62,000 nucleotides of DNA from positions 3,567,195-3,629,194 of the forward strand of contig NC_049994.1 in NCBI RefSeq assembly GCF_000003815.2, read 5' to 3'. Under the pieces are notes generated by a model. That model saw nothing but the letters and a program-made list of their open reading frames with translations. It was not told the origin of the DNA and searched no databases. The position numbers and the translations under genes were made by a program. This DNA is from Branchiostoma floridae (lineage: Eukaryota > Chordata > Leptocardii > Amphioxiformes > Branchiostomatidae). Shown here piece after piece: positions 1 through 11,228 of this stretch; the stretch's first letter is position 1; each line of letters opens with the position of its first letter.

Positions 1-112
1 ACAGACATGCCCAAATGTAAACCATGGTAATATTTGGTAGGAAGGTTGGGGTCAGGAAAAGAAAGGTCAAGTTTGATGGGTTTCTTAGGACCTTCTAATT
101 CTAATTTTCCAG
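1..112 (+). other. Intron tail upstream of first visible exon
   Basis: No coding signal is seen here. The stretch ends in a pyrimidine-rich tract and an AG at 111-112, a good 3' splice site, so at least one exon of the DUF7869-type gene lies to the left of the window. Confidence 0.6.
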
Positions 113-629
113 GATACTGAGCACAGCCAACTTCACCGAGAAGATACAGAGCAGTGCAACTGCCAGGGTGCCTGTAACTGTGCCATCTCCACTCCCAGCT
201 CCCATCAACCAAGTCCGCCGAGGTGGCAAAAGTACCATCTGCCAAGCCCAAGCGTCTACCAGTCTAGTCCGCCGGGGTGGCAAAAGTACCACCTATCAAG
301 TCCGAGCGTATTTCAGTCAAGTCCGCCGGGGGTTCAAAACTTCACAATGTCCAGCCCAAACTCATACCAGCCAAGTCCAAATGTTTCCACGCCAAACGAT
401 GTCTTCGATTTCAACGAAGAGGACAACCCCAAAGTACTGCTGTATGCTGCTCGAGAGAAGAGCCGCGATCAGTGTAGCGATAGCGACAGCGACCTGGGAG
501 TCCACCGTTTGGAGTCGTCAGACGAAGACCCGTCGGATTTGTCGGAAACAAACTCCGAGCCTTTCGACAGCTCTTTCTACATCGAGCCACAGAGAACACC
601 GATGGAAAGACCATCCAAGAAACGAACCG
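113..629 (+). CDS. DUF7869 gene exon a (Ser/Pro repeats, acidic region)
   Basis: Starts after AG at 111-112 in phase 0 and ends in phase 1 at GTAAGG (630). It encodes a Cys-rich start (CNCQGACNC), then three copies of an 18-residue repeat with SPPGWQKYHL-like cores (54-bp period from about 212), then an acidic Ser/Asp-rich stretch. The repeat explains why several frames look open here. Confidence 0.7.
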
Positions 630-3600
630 GTAAGGGCATCAACTATGTTTCACAGTGTCTTTATTGCAAATATCTATCAAACAAGGGGTGATAATGGTAC
701 GCATGCGGTGACATAGTGAATATTAGTCTGAATGAATACTCTGGATGTGGTGAAGAAGTTTGGATGATGGTCTGTCAATTTGAGCATAATGCAGCTAGAC
801 TTCTTCTACATGCTAGGCCACAATGACATAATTTTATAAATGACATCCGCACATTATTCTAGCCTCTTTTCAAAAAAAAAAAACATTGCCAGAGGACCTG
901 CTCTCCAGGGTAAGGGGACACATGCTCAGGGCATGGGACCACAGGTTTGTTCCCCTTTTAAACAAGAATGGCAATAAAATGTTATTGAAACGGTGACGAT
1001 TGTCAGTTGTGACAGTCTTACTCTAGCTTGGACGCACAAAGTCTATCTGGGAAAGAATGGACTGGATCAAGGAGGTTATAACCTCATTGACTGGATGTTA
1101 AGTTCTGTGCTTTAGCTGCATATTTTCGCTGGATTTTTTTGCCCTCCCATATTAGTTTTACGGTCTCTAGAGGATGTCACCTATAAAATTAAGTCAGTGT
1201 GACCATACATGTTGCATAACTAAAGTTGAAAATCCCTTCACAAAGTGAGTCCGTGTCTTTGATTTTGCAGGTGGGTCTGGCGGAACGGGAGGAAAACTTT
1301 TCTACAAGGCCGTGAAACGTGAAACATTGCACAGGGTGCTATCAATGAGCCCCTGCTGTCAATCAAAATGCTCCGGAAAGTTCAAATATCGGGACTTAAA
1401 GAAAAATAGGGAAACATACTTCGGCAAGGACGACGCAAAGGAGCGGTCGTCATGGCTCATTGACAAACTTGCTACCTTCGAAGACGATAGCAAAGTTAAA
1501 GGCACATTTTGCTTCAAAGCTAATGGAAAGACCATGTGTAGGAAAGCCTGGTGTAGGCTGTACGGGATCACAAAGAACGTCTACTACAGAGGGAAAAAGG
1601 CCTACCTAAAGGGCCGCACATCAGCGTCGCAAAGGATTCGTCCCCGTCGTGAGAGGTCGCCGAAATATGTGAAGGCCATTGTTTGGTTCGGCATGTACGC
1701 TGCTACCCATGCTGAAAAAATGCCCCACAGGACTGAGATGTGGCTTCCATACAGGACACGAAGGAAGGGAATTTACCACCAGTACCGACAGGAAATGTCC
1801 GAGCAAATGGAGCCGTACTGTTCGAGGCAGACTTTCGACGACATGTGGAGAGAGAATTACCCTGACGTGATCATTAAAACGGTATGCGAAGCTTTCACTT
1901 TATCATTATCAATACAGACAATACAGATTAACACATTATCATTTACCGATGGTACTGGAAAGGTATACAAGACAAGCTTATTTCAGCAATCCGAAGTGAC
2001 CATACAATGCATTGTCTTTCTTCATGCAGTCCAGCCTGTTTACAAAGTGTAAGAAGTGCGTACAACTGGAGAGAAGGCTCGAGAAGACACGTGATCCAAG
2101 AAAGCGACAGGAGATTCAGGACCGGCGTCGTGCCCATCTTGGCCGACAAATGTAAGCGTGCCTATACAATTTACATAATTTTCATAAGCGAAATCAAAGT
2201 TTACATGCCTTCGACAAGAGTTACGTATTGAAAACGTCTGATGTGCGTGGAAATTCCATTATCCAGCCGAAAAGAATCGTACAAATTTATTACCATGCCA
2301 AGCATATCAAATTTTCTCACATTTAATGGCATAGAATCCAAACACTTACCAGTTCAGTCGCTTTGTTACAGGCGTGAACGAGTCAATTATTACAGGAGAA
2401 GAGAAGCCGCTCGTCGAAATCCAAACCGATACCTGAGCCTTATTGTGGATGGTAAGTTTAAGGGATTTTATGCAAAAGACCCTGATAACACACTGCACTG
2501 AAATATACATGCTTTGTCGTCATTATGCAGTTTCATTTTTACATTTTTTTTCCGACGACAATTATACTGACGCATGGTCAAGTTGACCAGAACTTCGATG
2601 TCAATTTAACCTGTGCAAACTAGCATTGAAAACCATATATAGTACCTAAATGTTTCATAGCAACTTTATATAAGCAGCATGATAATTTTTCTGCATTGGT
2701 CTTACAGGAATGGACCAAGCGAAGACGTATCTTCCGCATTTCGTTGGAGCAAGGTCAAAGGTAATTTTTGTGACGCTGTGTTTGGATCACAATGACAGCT
2801 TTACATATTGGGTCTACATTTAAGTGACTATTATGGTTACTACAAAACATTTGCTTTATCTTGTGAGCCGCTGCGTTTTATTTCCTATTCCAGGACATGG
2901 AGGCAACAGACCTTATGAAGGTGCACGTGTCAGGCATGATCAGCCACGGACACGGGATCAAAGCGACGTTCACCGATTTCTTCGAATACAACCATGACAG
3001 TAATCTAACCATCAATCTGCTGTTAAAAATGCTGTTCCGACTGTCTAAGGTAAAAGTTGGTTTTACTACTCAATACGTTGCTGGTTTTACGTTGGAGATG
3101 ATATTTGTTTCATAATTAGATAATGAAGAAGAATAGGCGGCCTATCCAGATGTATGTACAGAACAATTCTTCACTGTAAAGGGTCATTTTGCGGTCTTGG
3201 CCACGCGTCACATATTGCCTGTCTTTAAATTGTTATTCGACTTAAGAAGGGTTTCTAGAGCAAAATCTAATGTTGTGCTCTTTTTACGTTTTAGCGAGGA
3301 CCCTTGCCACCTATATTGTACCTGCAAGCAGATAACTGTTTCAGGTAAGTGTAATTAAGAGAATTGTGTTTTAATTCAAATCTAACACCTTATATCATAT
3401 CACATTATACTAGCTACCTATCTGCTGCACATTTACGGAGCCACCCAGCGTACAAGGCACAGGTAACAAATATGCTACTGGCATCGTGTCGCATTCGCCC
3501 TTGCGTCTGGCTCTTGTTAGAACGTATAGTAATACTTATATATGGTAGTATGAAACAGTGAGTTTTAGGAATCTCCTTCGCAGGGAGTTTTATCGCAACC

Positions 3601-6600
3601 GGGTTACGGCAAAACTTCCCTTTCTCAGCAGAAAGGACCTTAGCAAATGTGAAAACATCGCAAATCTGCGCTCCTTAAAAAAAACGCCATCGCTCACAAA
3701 GTCTGGGAAGGAAGCTAAGTTTTAATAATAAAATAGTGCAATTTTCATTACTGATATACCCATCAGTTACCGTGTTCCGTAACCTAGCTCATTTTGATTT
3801 ATACCGTCTTTACAGGGAGAATAAAAACAAGTATATGCTTGCCTTCTTGGATCTGTTGGTACATCGTAAGATTTTCATGGAGGTAAGTGACCTTTCTACT
3901 TGTAGTTTGATTTACGTTGACGGTAATTCTTCAACTGCATTTTCGTAAAATATGGCAAAGGCAGTCTATATGTACGGAACATGTATGAAGCTTTAAAGAT
4001 GGTAAATGTCATAGATAACAGGCACTTTATGCGACCAAGGACGTTATTAATCTTGATAGCCTAATAGTATTAGAAATCGTACTTCTAACATAATTGTACT
4101 CCTTCCGCGTAAAAAAATTACCGCCGCACGGACCTGACAGCCCGATAGTTTTCATACGCCGGGCGGTACAGTTCCATACGCGGCGTGCACAGGTAGGAGT
4201 ATTCCTAACATAATTGTACTATGTTAGGAATACGATTTCTAATACTATTAGGCTATCAAGATTAATAACATTAAAATGTCGTGAAACGACTTGTACCTTG
4301 TTCAGAAAAGACTTGTACCTTGTTGCGAAAATACGTACCTTGTTGCGAACTGACGGTTGCAAACTGACATTGTTGCGAAACAACCTGTAACCTACGGGAA
4401 AACCCGGCGCCACTACGCCGGAAACCACTTAAGCTAGCTAGGGGCGCAACCCGCCGTACGTGCATTTTGTCCGTACGTTTTTATGGGAGGCCACGTCCGC
4501 CACGTATTCTTGAAAATGTGGGGAAAGACTGGCAAGAGCAGGGAAGGAGTACGTCAACGCACGTCACTCGCAAGGTTGCGCAAGGTATAAGTACAAGGTA
4601 TAAGTGGTCTGCACGCCACGCCCGGCTGCGAGCGGTTGCGTTCATCGTTCGTTGCGCAAGTGGTAGGTGAGTTGCACGTGCTTACAACGTACGGTCTCCG
4701 TGCGATTGCCACATTAACGTATGCAGGCCCTACTTACACGTGATGCTTACGTACGGTTTCCTTACTCACTCGCATAGTGTAATTGCGTGCATGTGCGATG
4801 AACGTAAGTTTTTCGGGGATTTATATATAGGATGACCTTTAAAGGTCCATCTTGGAGACGGGTCGGCAGTCTTTCGTCGACTCCGCTTTATATAATGCAG
4901 AAACCATGTGCTTGCCACGTGCGTTGTACGTGCGGAGCACCTGCTCCCTCGTTACAGTGCTTTGTGCGTTACAGTATGTTGTGCGTTGGCATTCACAAGT
5001 GGACAAGTGTAACGCGGCGTAAGCACGGAACACGCAATCACCACGTACGCAGCACGCACGTGCGTTGTGCGCTCATTGGCTATATAGGTCAGGCGCGTCG
5101 CCCGTACTGGCACGTGCGGGGGTGAATCCGCAGCCCGATCGCAGGGAAAGTTCTGCATGCACTTAAATTTCTACGGCATGTCTGCGTGCTCCCAAATCCG
5201 TCGAATTCCCTACGTGTTCGTACGGAGACGGTACTTACTACTTACGTATACCAAAAGATTGCCCACGTTTTGGGACGTAGACAGCACGTATTTTCACGTA
5301 CGGCGGGTTGTGCTCCTAGCTTAAAGGGCACAACACACCACACCTGGTCGTCAGCAGTTGCGTGAATCCGTCGTTGCGCAAGTAGTAAGTGAGTTGTACG
5401 TGCTTACAGCGTACGGTCTCTCTACGGTTGCTACTTTACCGTATACAGGCCGTACTTACATGTGCTGCACACGTACCGTTTCCTTGCTCGCTCTACGCGC
5501 TCTTCAGGCATGCCGCATGCGCGTCGCCCCTTGCCCGTACGGGGGATCGTACGGACTGAATCCACAGCCCGAACGCAGAGAAAGTTCTGAATGCACTCAG
5601 CGTGCTACGGCATGTCTGCGTGCTCCCAATCCCGCTGTATTTACGGATCCCAAAAGTCTGTCCACGTTTTGCACGTAGATAGCACGCAGTTACGCGTACG
5701 GCAGGCTGTGCCCTTAGCTTTTCTGGTTACTCGGCAATGGTGCTACAAATGGGCAGAACAGTCTGCTTTTTAATTTAAAATGCTGGCGTGATCAACTGTC
5801 ACTGATCCAACCATACTTTTCTGGGCAAGCACCTCAAACATTTAATTCTTATAATACTGTAAATGCATTTAATTTCGCGGGGATTGAATTTCGCGGTAGC
5901 GGGAAAATGGACTTTTCGCGGTGGTTTTAATTTCGCGGTAGCACCATGCACTGTAATCCCTTACTGTTATTGAAAAATGTTCGCGGTGGTTTTAAATTCG
6001 CGGTGAAGCGGCCGCCGCGAAAACCGCGAACATTAATCCACCGCAAACATTTCTGCATTTACAGTACTGTGACAATGTTTAGTCTCTCTCGCGCGCGCGC
6101 TCTCTCTCTCGCGCGCGCGCGCGCTGTCTCTCTCTCTCTCTCGCTCGTGCTCTCTCTCTCGCTCGCTCTCTCACGCGCTCTCTCTCGCTCGCTCTTGCTC
6201 GCTTTATCCCTCTCTAATACCGTGATCATGTACATACGTTTGCAATTACAATAGTGTCTCTAATTGATAGTGATTCTTTTTTTCCTCATTTCTGTAGGTG
6301 CAACTGTCTTTCTTATATGTTGGGCACACACACGAGGACATTGGTAAGAAAACGTTACTGTAAATGCATTTAATTCGCGGGGATTTAATTTCGCGGTAGC
6401 GGGAAAAAGACTTTTCGCGGTGGTTTTAATTTCGCGGTAACACCATCGACCGAAGTCTAATACCATAATAGAAAAATGTTCGCGGTGGTTTTAAGTTCGC
6501 GGTGAAGTGGTCACCGCGAAAACCGCGGACATTAATCCACCGCGAACATTTCTGCATTTACAGCACTTTGTCCGTAACTCCCCATTCCTCAGATATAAAT

Positions 6601-7816
6601 GTATTAGGATTTTCTACATGTAAACCAGTACAATCGGCACGTTCAAGTTTTGACTACACAAAACCCGACTCATACATGAATATTCGTTCTCCTGTGAACA
6701 CCATATGATTACATTGTTCTTTCCTTTGATCACAGATCAACTGTTTAGTCAGATAGCTGACAAACTCAGACACGAAGAAGCGCGAACGCCCAAGCAACTA
6801 ATGGAGAAACTCCCGGACGCGGCGGAGATGCGTGGGCTATATGATGTCCGAGGCTGGTTGGAGCCATATATTGTCGACATCAAGGGCCATTCCAAGGTTG
6901 GTTTGTTTCGGTTTCGAAACAGCAAAACGGTACCCGGTCGCGTGGACATGTTCTACAAACGGAGCCATGACCACAAATGGAAGCACAACAAGAGCGGCAT
7001 GTTCCGCACAGACGACCAGGGCCGACCGGTTAGACCAACAGGAAAACCAAAGCTCTTACTGCCGGTCTTCGAGACGAGACAGATCAACATCAACAACCTG
7101 GCAACACAGAAGCTCCCGAAGTGGACGCCATACCTAGAGTCTCCGGTAGAAACAACTCAGTGGAATGAATTTTTCCAAGCCTTGAAGACCGCGTCCACAA
7201 GTAGACCTGATCGCATACGTTATGCGTTAGGAGATAGGGCAGGGTGGACACTGGACCGGCTGGCGCCATGTGACCCGACGGAGCTGGCTAATCGGGAAGG
7301 AGACGAGGCAGCCATCCCTGATGAGCTGGATCGCTTGTTGGCAGAGGAGATGGAAAGTACCGAGGTAAGGTGATGCGCTTTAAAAATACATGTTAGATTA
7401 GCTACACACCGTAATTTGAGTATCTTTCTGTAATTCATTTTGATGTGTATGACAATATATTTATTCATTCGGAAATATGACATTGCACAGACTTACAGGC
7501 AGCATAATATAGAAAGGAAGGTAACAGAACGAGAGGGAAGGAGAGAGGGGGAATGAATAGTCCTAAATGGTTCTATGTTGTAATGAACAATCATGTTCCG
7601 TTAGTCAGAATGTCGGACATTGACTGATAACAAGGTTATTTCAAACAGATTGTCGTTCGAGGAACAGCATTCGGGGCGAGGGGACGAGGAGAAAGAAGAG
7701 GACGTCCGCGTGGGGCCCGTGGAGGTGGGAGAGGATGTCCGCGTGGGGCCCGTGGAGGTGGGAGAGGACGTCCGCGTGGGGCCCGGGGAGGTGGGAGAGG
7801 CCGCGGGCGCTGCTAG
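113..7816 (+). CDS. DUF7869-type transposase-like protein, 11 exons, 5' incomplete
   Basis: Joined exons: 113-629, 1271-1881, 2030-2151, 2372-2451, 2708-2760, 2894-3049, 3295-3344, 3816-3882, 6298-6343, 6736-7364, 7649-7816. Every junction is GT/AG and phases match throughout, giving 832 residues and a stop at 7814-7816. Order of parts: Ser/Pro-rich repeats (about 15-80), an acidic Ser/Asp stretch, a Cys/Lys/Arg-rich region (173-376), a basic CxxC segment (about 380-440), then the core with VDGMDQ (Asp443), LQADNC (Asp526) and GHTHEDID (562-568), and an Arg-Gly tail. The last three motifs match my memory of the DUF7869 family, common in lancelets and cnidarians. The spaced acidic residues suggest an RNase H-like, transposase-derived fold; that is inference. 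No flanking terminal inverted repeats were seen, and ten introns argue for a resident host gene rather than a young transposon. Function unknown. Confidence 0.78.
1271..1881 (+). CDS. DUF7869 gene exon b (Cys/basic region)
   Basis: Follows TTTGCAG at 1264-1270 and ends before GTATGC at 1882. Begins with a Gly-rich linker, then CCQSKC, KTMCRKAWCRLYGI and a basic stretch, ending in MWRENYPDVIIKT. The N-terminal Cys pairs and the W-x-x-x-YP motif resemble the region before the core in DUF7869 proteins. Confidence 0.78.
2030..2151 (+). CDS. DUF7869 gene exon c (CxxC, basic)
   Basis: Acceptor ATGCAG (2024-2029), donor GTAAGC at 2152, phase 0 to 2. Encodes FTKCKKCVQLERRLEKTRDP and a highly charged helix, probably a coiled or DNA-contacting segment before the core. 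Confidence 0.75.
2372..2451 (+). CDS. DUF7869 gene exon d (first core Asp)
   Basis: Acceptor TTACAG, donor GTAAGT at 2452. Encodes RERVNYYRRREAARRNP then LSLIVDG; the Asp of VDG (residue 443) is the first candidate metal ligand. Confidence 0.75.
2708..2760 (+). CDS. DUF7869 gene exon e
   Basis: A 53-bp exon between CTTACAG (2701-2707) and GTAATT (2761). Encodes GMDQAKTYLPHFVGARSK and completes the DGMDQ motif. Confidence 0.72.
2894..3049 (+). CDS. DUF7869 gene exon f
   Basis: Acceptor TTCCAG, donor GTAAAA at 3050, 52 codons in phase 0. Encodes core strands with VHVSGMISHGHG and a helix LTINLLLKMLFRLSK. Confidence 0.75.
3295..3344 (+). CDS. DUF7869 gene exon g (second core Asp)
   Basis: A 50-bp exon between GTTTTAG and GTAAGT. 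Encodes RGPLPPILYLQADNCF; Asp of ADN (residue 526) is the second candidate catalytic acid. Confidence 0.75.
3816..3882 (+). CDS. DUF7869 gene exon h
   Basis: Acceptor TTACAG, donor GTAAGT at 3883. Encodes RENKNKYMLAFLDLLVHRK and continues the helix after the ADN motif. The next intron (2.4 kb) is full of repeats. Confidence 0.75.
4044..4268. mobile_element. Foldback element, about 225 bp
   Basis: Two arms of about 48 bp (4044-4091 and 4221-4268) are reverse complements with very few mismatches, and a second small hairpin lies at 4201-4231. It sits in an intron and has no coding capacity, so a MITE-like element is likely; family unknown. Confidence 0.55.
4429..5326. mobile_element. CpG-rich non-autonomous element with inverted ends
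   Basis: The left end (4429-4461) and the right end (5292-5326) are inverted copies sharing a GCAACCCGCCGTACGTG-like core. The interior is rich in ACGTACGG-type words and has no convincing gene; the open frame at 4832-5125 has no recognisable domain. The size and ends fit a non-autonomous DNA transposon inside an intron. Confidence 0.5.
5345..5740. repeat. Partial second copy of the CpG-rich element
   Basis: This stretch repeats, in the same order and orientation, words found at about 4630-4780 and 5130-5320, including GTTGCGCAAGT and GCATGTCTGCGTGCTCCCAA. It looks like a diverged tandem copy lacking the left end. Confidence 0.5.
5855..6066. mobile_element. MITE, TA-flanked, TTCGCGG-rich (copy 1)
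   Basis: Begins TACTGTAAATGCATTTAA and ends with the inverted TGCATTTACAGTA; the interior has several TTCGCGGT words and an internal palindrome. The flanking TA fits a Tc1/mariner-type target. The same family is frequent in marine invertebrate genomes as I recall. A second copy lies at 6356-6565. Confidence 0.7.
6081..6215. repeat. CT/CG microsatellite
   Basis: Runs of CTCTCT alternate with GCGCGC and GCTC. Low-complexity DNA in an intron. Confidence 0.85.
6298..6343 (+). CDS. DUF7869 gene exon i (GHTHEDID motif)
   Basis: A 46-bp exon between TCTGTAG (6291-6297) and GTAAGA (6344). Encodes VQLSFLYVGHTHEDI, the most recognisable motif of the family and the likely site of the third acidic residue. 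It lies between two same-orientation copies of one MITE. Confidence 0.78.
6356..6565. mobile_element. MITE, TA-flanked, TTCGCGG-rich (copy 2)
   Basis: Same family and orientation as 5855-6066, with the same ends and interior words but scattered differences. It lies only 13 bp after exon i. Confidence 0.7.
6736..7364 (+). CDS. DUF7869 gene exon j (C-terminal half)
   Basis: Acceptor GATCACAG, donor GTAAGG at 7365. Encodes DQLFSQIADKL directly after GHTHEDI, then about 200 residues with a conserved-looking VDMFYK and a WTPYLESP stretch and an acidic end. This is the longest exon and has no internal repeats. Confidence 0.78.
7649..7816 (+). CDS. DUF7869 gene last exon (Arg-Gly tail, stop)
   Basis: Acceptor TCAAACAG, phase 0, stop TAG at 7814-7816. 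Encodes a basic tail with three near-perfect copies of an 11-residue GRPRGARGGGR repeat (33-bp period). Such RGG-like tails often bind nucleic acid; that role is inference. Another open frame over the same bases gives an acidic Val/Gly repeat and is a shadow. Confidence 0.68.
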   Translation: MVVRGTAFGARGRGERRGRPRGARGGGRGCPRGARGGGRGRPRGARGGGRGRGRC

Positions 7817-8612
7817 AGCTATCTACATCATCTTTATCATTTGATCTTTTCCCTGTTTTTCTTAGCTGTTAAATGTAGTGATTTCAGATATGTAAGTTGT
7901 TTCGATATTACACAGCATTAATAGCATTAGGAAAAGTGGCACACTACACTGAATAAGTCAATGTTGTACGTTCATGGACACTAGACACGCGTATTGGGTG
8001 GATGAAGAAAGTTCTATTTCCCGCAAGGAGATCCCGCACAGAAATCCAAATAGAACATGCAAATATCATTTTAGAAAACATTTCTTGAAACACCCACTGC
8101 CATCATCGTACTACGATGTAATGTAAAATTTGTGTTCATCTCTAACGTTTTGAGATGTCACAAGAGGTATGTTATATATGAAAGGTAAAACATAGCGTAG
8201 CATAGCTTTCCTGTTATTCTCTGATCCAACTTCGTGCATGTAGCCTCAGTGGGCATGCGGGTACAATAAACTTCATCGTCATGGACTATAACTCTAGAAT
8301 ATTGATTATCTTTACACATAGATGGAAACTACCATGTACTACTATGTACCACACTTAATGAACAAAGTATTGTACGAAAAGCGGCATAGGGTGGTCATTT
8401 TACCACACTTGTTTCACTAAAAACTTTTAATCTGTTCTGTTTTCCTTTTGGTAGGCATCAGAATCAAGAACATGTTTTGGTCATTTGCATGGAACTGATT
8501 ATGCTAGAATGGATAGAAAAATCATACTGTTAATGTTGACATTATTTGTAGAATTATATCAGTTGAATACAAAACTATAACCTTTTATCGGACTGTTGAT
8601 TTTTGAAATAAA
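7817..8612 (+). terminator. 3' UTR with two candidate poly(A) signals
   Basis: No open frame is seen after the stop. AATAAA occurs at 8265-8270 and 8607-8612; either could end the DUF7869 transcript. The sequence is AT-rich and free of obvious repeats until the minisatellite begins. Confidence 0.5.
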
Positions 8613-8659
8613 AAGTTATTGCACCATGTAACTCCCATTCTTTTATAGAGAGTCGCTTT

Positions 8660-9228
8660 TAGGAGGCTTTCAGCCGCGCTGACGAGGCTGCTAGTCGCGC
8701 TCGGGCAGGTGGTTTTTAACCGCGCATAGACAGGCGGCTTTTAACCGCGCTCGTATAGGTGGCTTTTAACCGCGCATAGACAGGCGGATTTTAACCGCGC
8801 TCAGACAGGCGGCTTTTAACCGCGCATAGACAGGCGGCTTTTAACCGCGCTCGCATAGGCGGCTTTTAACCGCGCATAGACAGGCGGCTTTTAACCGCGC
8901 GTAGACAGGCGGCTTTTAACCGCGCATAGACAGGCGGCTTTTAACCGCGCACGTATAGGCGGCTTTTAACCGCGCTCGTATAGGCGGCTTTTAACCGCGC
9001 ATAGACAGGCGGCTTTTTACCGCGCTCAGACAGGCGGCTTTTAACCGCGCATAGACAGGCGGCTTTTAACCGCGCTCAGACAGGCGGCTTTTAACCGCGC
9101 ATAGACAGGCGGCTTTTAACCGCGCTCAGACAGGCGGCTTTTAACCGCGCTCAGACAGGCGGCTTTTAACCGCGCTCAGACAGGCGGCTTCTAATTGCGA
9201 TCGGACGGGTGGCTTTTAACCGCGTTTA
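8660..9228. repeat. Minisatellite, 25-bp unit, about 21 copies
   Basis: Tandem copies of a unit with the core GGCGGCTTTTAACCGCG and alternating tails (CATAGACA, CTCAGACA, CTCGTATA). The core is a short imperfect palindrome. Edge units are more diverged than central ones, as expected for unequal exchange. Confidence 0.9.
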
Positions 9229-10221
9229 GCAAAAAAATCTAAGACTATGTGGACGCTCTTCTGGAAATCGTTGATGTCTGCCAAATATATTATGGAATAC
9301 TCAACAGCTTCACTTTGCACATTTCAAGATCTTAAGGTTTGAAAATTGAAGCCGGAAAAAGGGAACAAATTGGATTTTCCCCTTTAAATTTGGATCGTGT
9401 TCTACTGACCTAGTCGATACGTTCCCCCGCTGTGAACTGGCGCGGGTCGCCGCGTTTGTTCCAGATTCTGGCCCTGAAAGGTTGTAAAACTATAATCCCA
9501 GTCTGTTTTCACGTAGGAGTAACCCGTAGCAGATAATTGACGATAATTTCCTTGGCTGTACTGAAGTGCGGACCCCGTGGTGTTGGCGCGTGCCCTCACG
9601 CCCCCCTCATTAGCACGCATTGAAAACGGCTCACTTTCACCAAGTACTTCATTTCACTTCCTGCGAACTCATCCATGGGGTCATTGTTTCCACATCAGGA
9701 TCATACACAATGACTCAAGTACCTAAAGACAACCTAAGCATTGTCAAAGAATTAAAACTGGATAATATATTTTGCGTGATATTGGCATTTATTTCACCAT
9801 ATTAGCACATTTAACGCCTAGGGGATTGTTGTTATGTATTCATAACAACAATGGTCCCAATATCTTAGTCCCACAAGCTAAGTTCCTCAACAGATCGAAG
9901 TTGTGCCGAAGTTCAGCCGCTTAGTTTCGCACATCCTTTGAAACTAGCCTTACCCAGCTTAAGTCGGATAGTTCAAATTCATTGTCAGTTACAAAAGATG
10001 CCTTTCATTCCTTTTCCATACATGTACATAATATCGCCTACCTGCTTCCTTATATCCACTTTAATTTAATATGCATTATGTTGCAATGGCTTTGTGAACA
10101 TAAGCTACGTATATGTGTGTAATTACTCGAGTGATCACTGCAACTGTTTCCAAAGTTTTCAGCCGTAGGTAGCTAGTGTATAAGCGCTAAACCCTAAATC
10201 CGTTGTAACTTCAATTTTCAG
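9229..10221. other. Intergenic, no gene recognised
   Basis: AT-rich DNA. A minus-strand open frame at 9402-9620 has no recognisable domain and no splice partner, so it is not called. The words near 9350-9400 (AAGGGAACAAATTGGATTTTCC) resemble 11696-11730, beyond the second minisatellite. Confidence 0.5.
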
Positions 10222-10577
10222 AACAACGCCCATTCCAGACAAGAAACTCGTGATTCGACTCTTCATGGCGAGGAGACACGTGACTGCGGAGGCGCTTGCA
10301 ACTGTCACACTTCCACGTCAAACAAAGAGGAGAACTGTGATCTTCCAGTGGGTCGCATCAAAGATGCTATTCGATCAAAACGTACGATCGCTGACGATGT
10401 GCCGTCTTGAGTGCCATTCAAAAGGAATTGGAACCTTTTGCATGGACCGAGACCGCGCGCAGCAAGATTCTCCAACACGTCACCTGCACGCTTGAATCCT
10501 CCCACTGCGACCGATGCCCCGTTCACGCGCGCTGTCCGAAACCGTCCACATTGCAACCTGTATATTACGTCAAGTAA
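10222..10577 (+). pseudogene. Frameshifted coding relic, possibly DUF7869-related
   Basis: After a good acceptor (TTTTCAG, ending 10221) a phase-0 frame encodes about 60 residues with CGGACNCHTSTS, then stops at 10408-10410. A second frame opens from about 10395 and encodes about 58 residues (ELEPFAWTETARSKILQHV, then HCDRCPVHARCP) to a stop at 10575-10577. Together they read like one exon broken by a 1-base loss or 2-base gain. The first part resembles the start of exon 113-629 (CQGACNC) and uses the same phase, so it may be a duplicated exon. It could instead be a real terminal exon ending at 10410. Confidence 0.4.
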
Positions 10578-11228
10578 ATGTGATTGCGGTTCGACTACAT
10601 TTGTCCACGAACAATACATTCAATGGCTTATTCATATTGTGCTAGGGTACTGCCATATGATATTTGTAACACCATAATTCTTGAAATGTGTAATCCCAGA
10701 TGTAGTGAAGTTGTGATGCTACATGTTGCCAGTAGTCTCTAATTGTTCTTTCTTTCTGTTCATGTTTAACCACTGAGTCTATACCGCAAACGATTGCACA
10801 ACGAATTGTATCGAGCAAAAGCTGAACTTGAATCATTTGATTAGGGCCATGTAGGTTTAGAACTTGTAATTTGAGCTATCAGTAGCAAACGAATAGCTTG
10901 AAATACTTTGCTGACAAATGTGCAACAAGGGCATTGCCGAAAATACAATCGATGATTAGCCATGGCAAGTATAATCAAGCTAGATATAAACTGTAAAGGG
11001 TCCATCCCTCTGTACATTGCACGATTTGTATTGTAACCTGTAGTTTTACGCCTTCAGTTGTATAGTTTTCCCTTTTTCCTTACCAATCAATACACCTAAT
11101 TGCAATGGACTAAGAGTGCGTAATTTGCGTATGTATGTGTGTGTGATTGCTGATTATATTTGCATATTCATATTTATATTTAAAACTTATCTCAGCTACT
11201 GACAGGTCGACCGAGCAAACATACTGGC
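10578..11228. other. Intergenic, no gene recognised
   Basis: AT-rich, with no domain-bearing frame. I see nothing else in it. Confidence 0.5.

Noticed and set aside
4832-5125. 97-residue open frame with many cysteines
   Set aside because: It lies within a CpG-rich repeat with inverted ends; no domain, and the second copy at 5345-5740 does not keep the frame.
8660-9228. CRISPR-like direct repeats
   Set aside because: The 25-bp units are contiguous with no unique spacers, and the genome is animal; this is a minisatellite.
9402-9620. 72-residue minus-strand frame as a P450 or other exon
   Set aside because: No P450 motif, no matching phase, and no family recognised.
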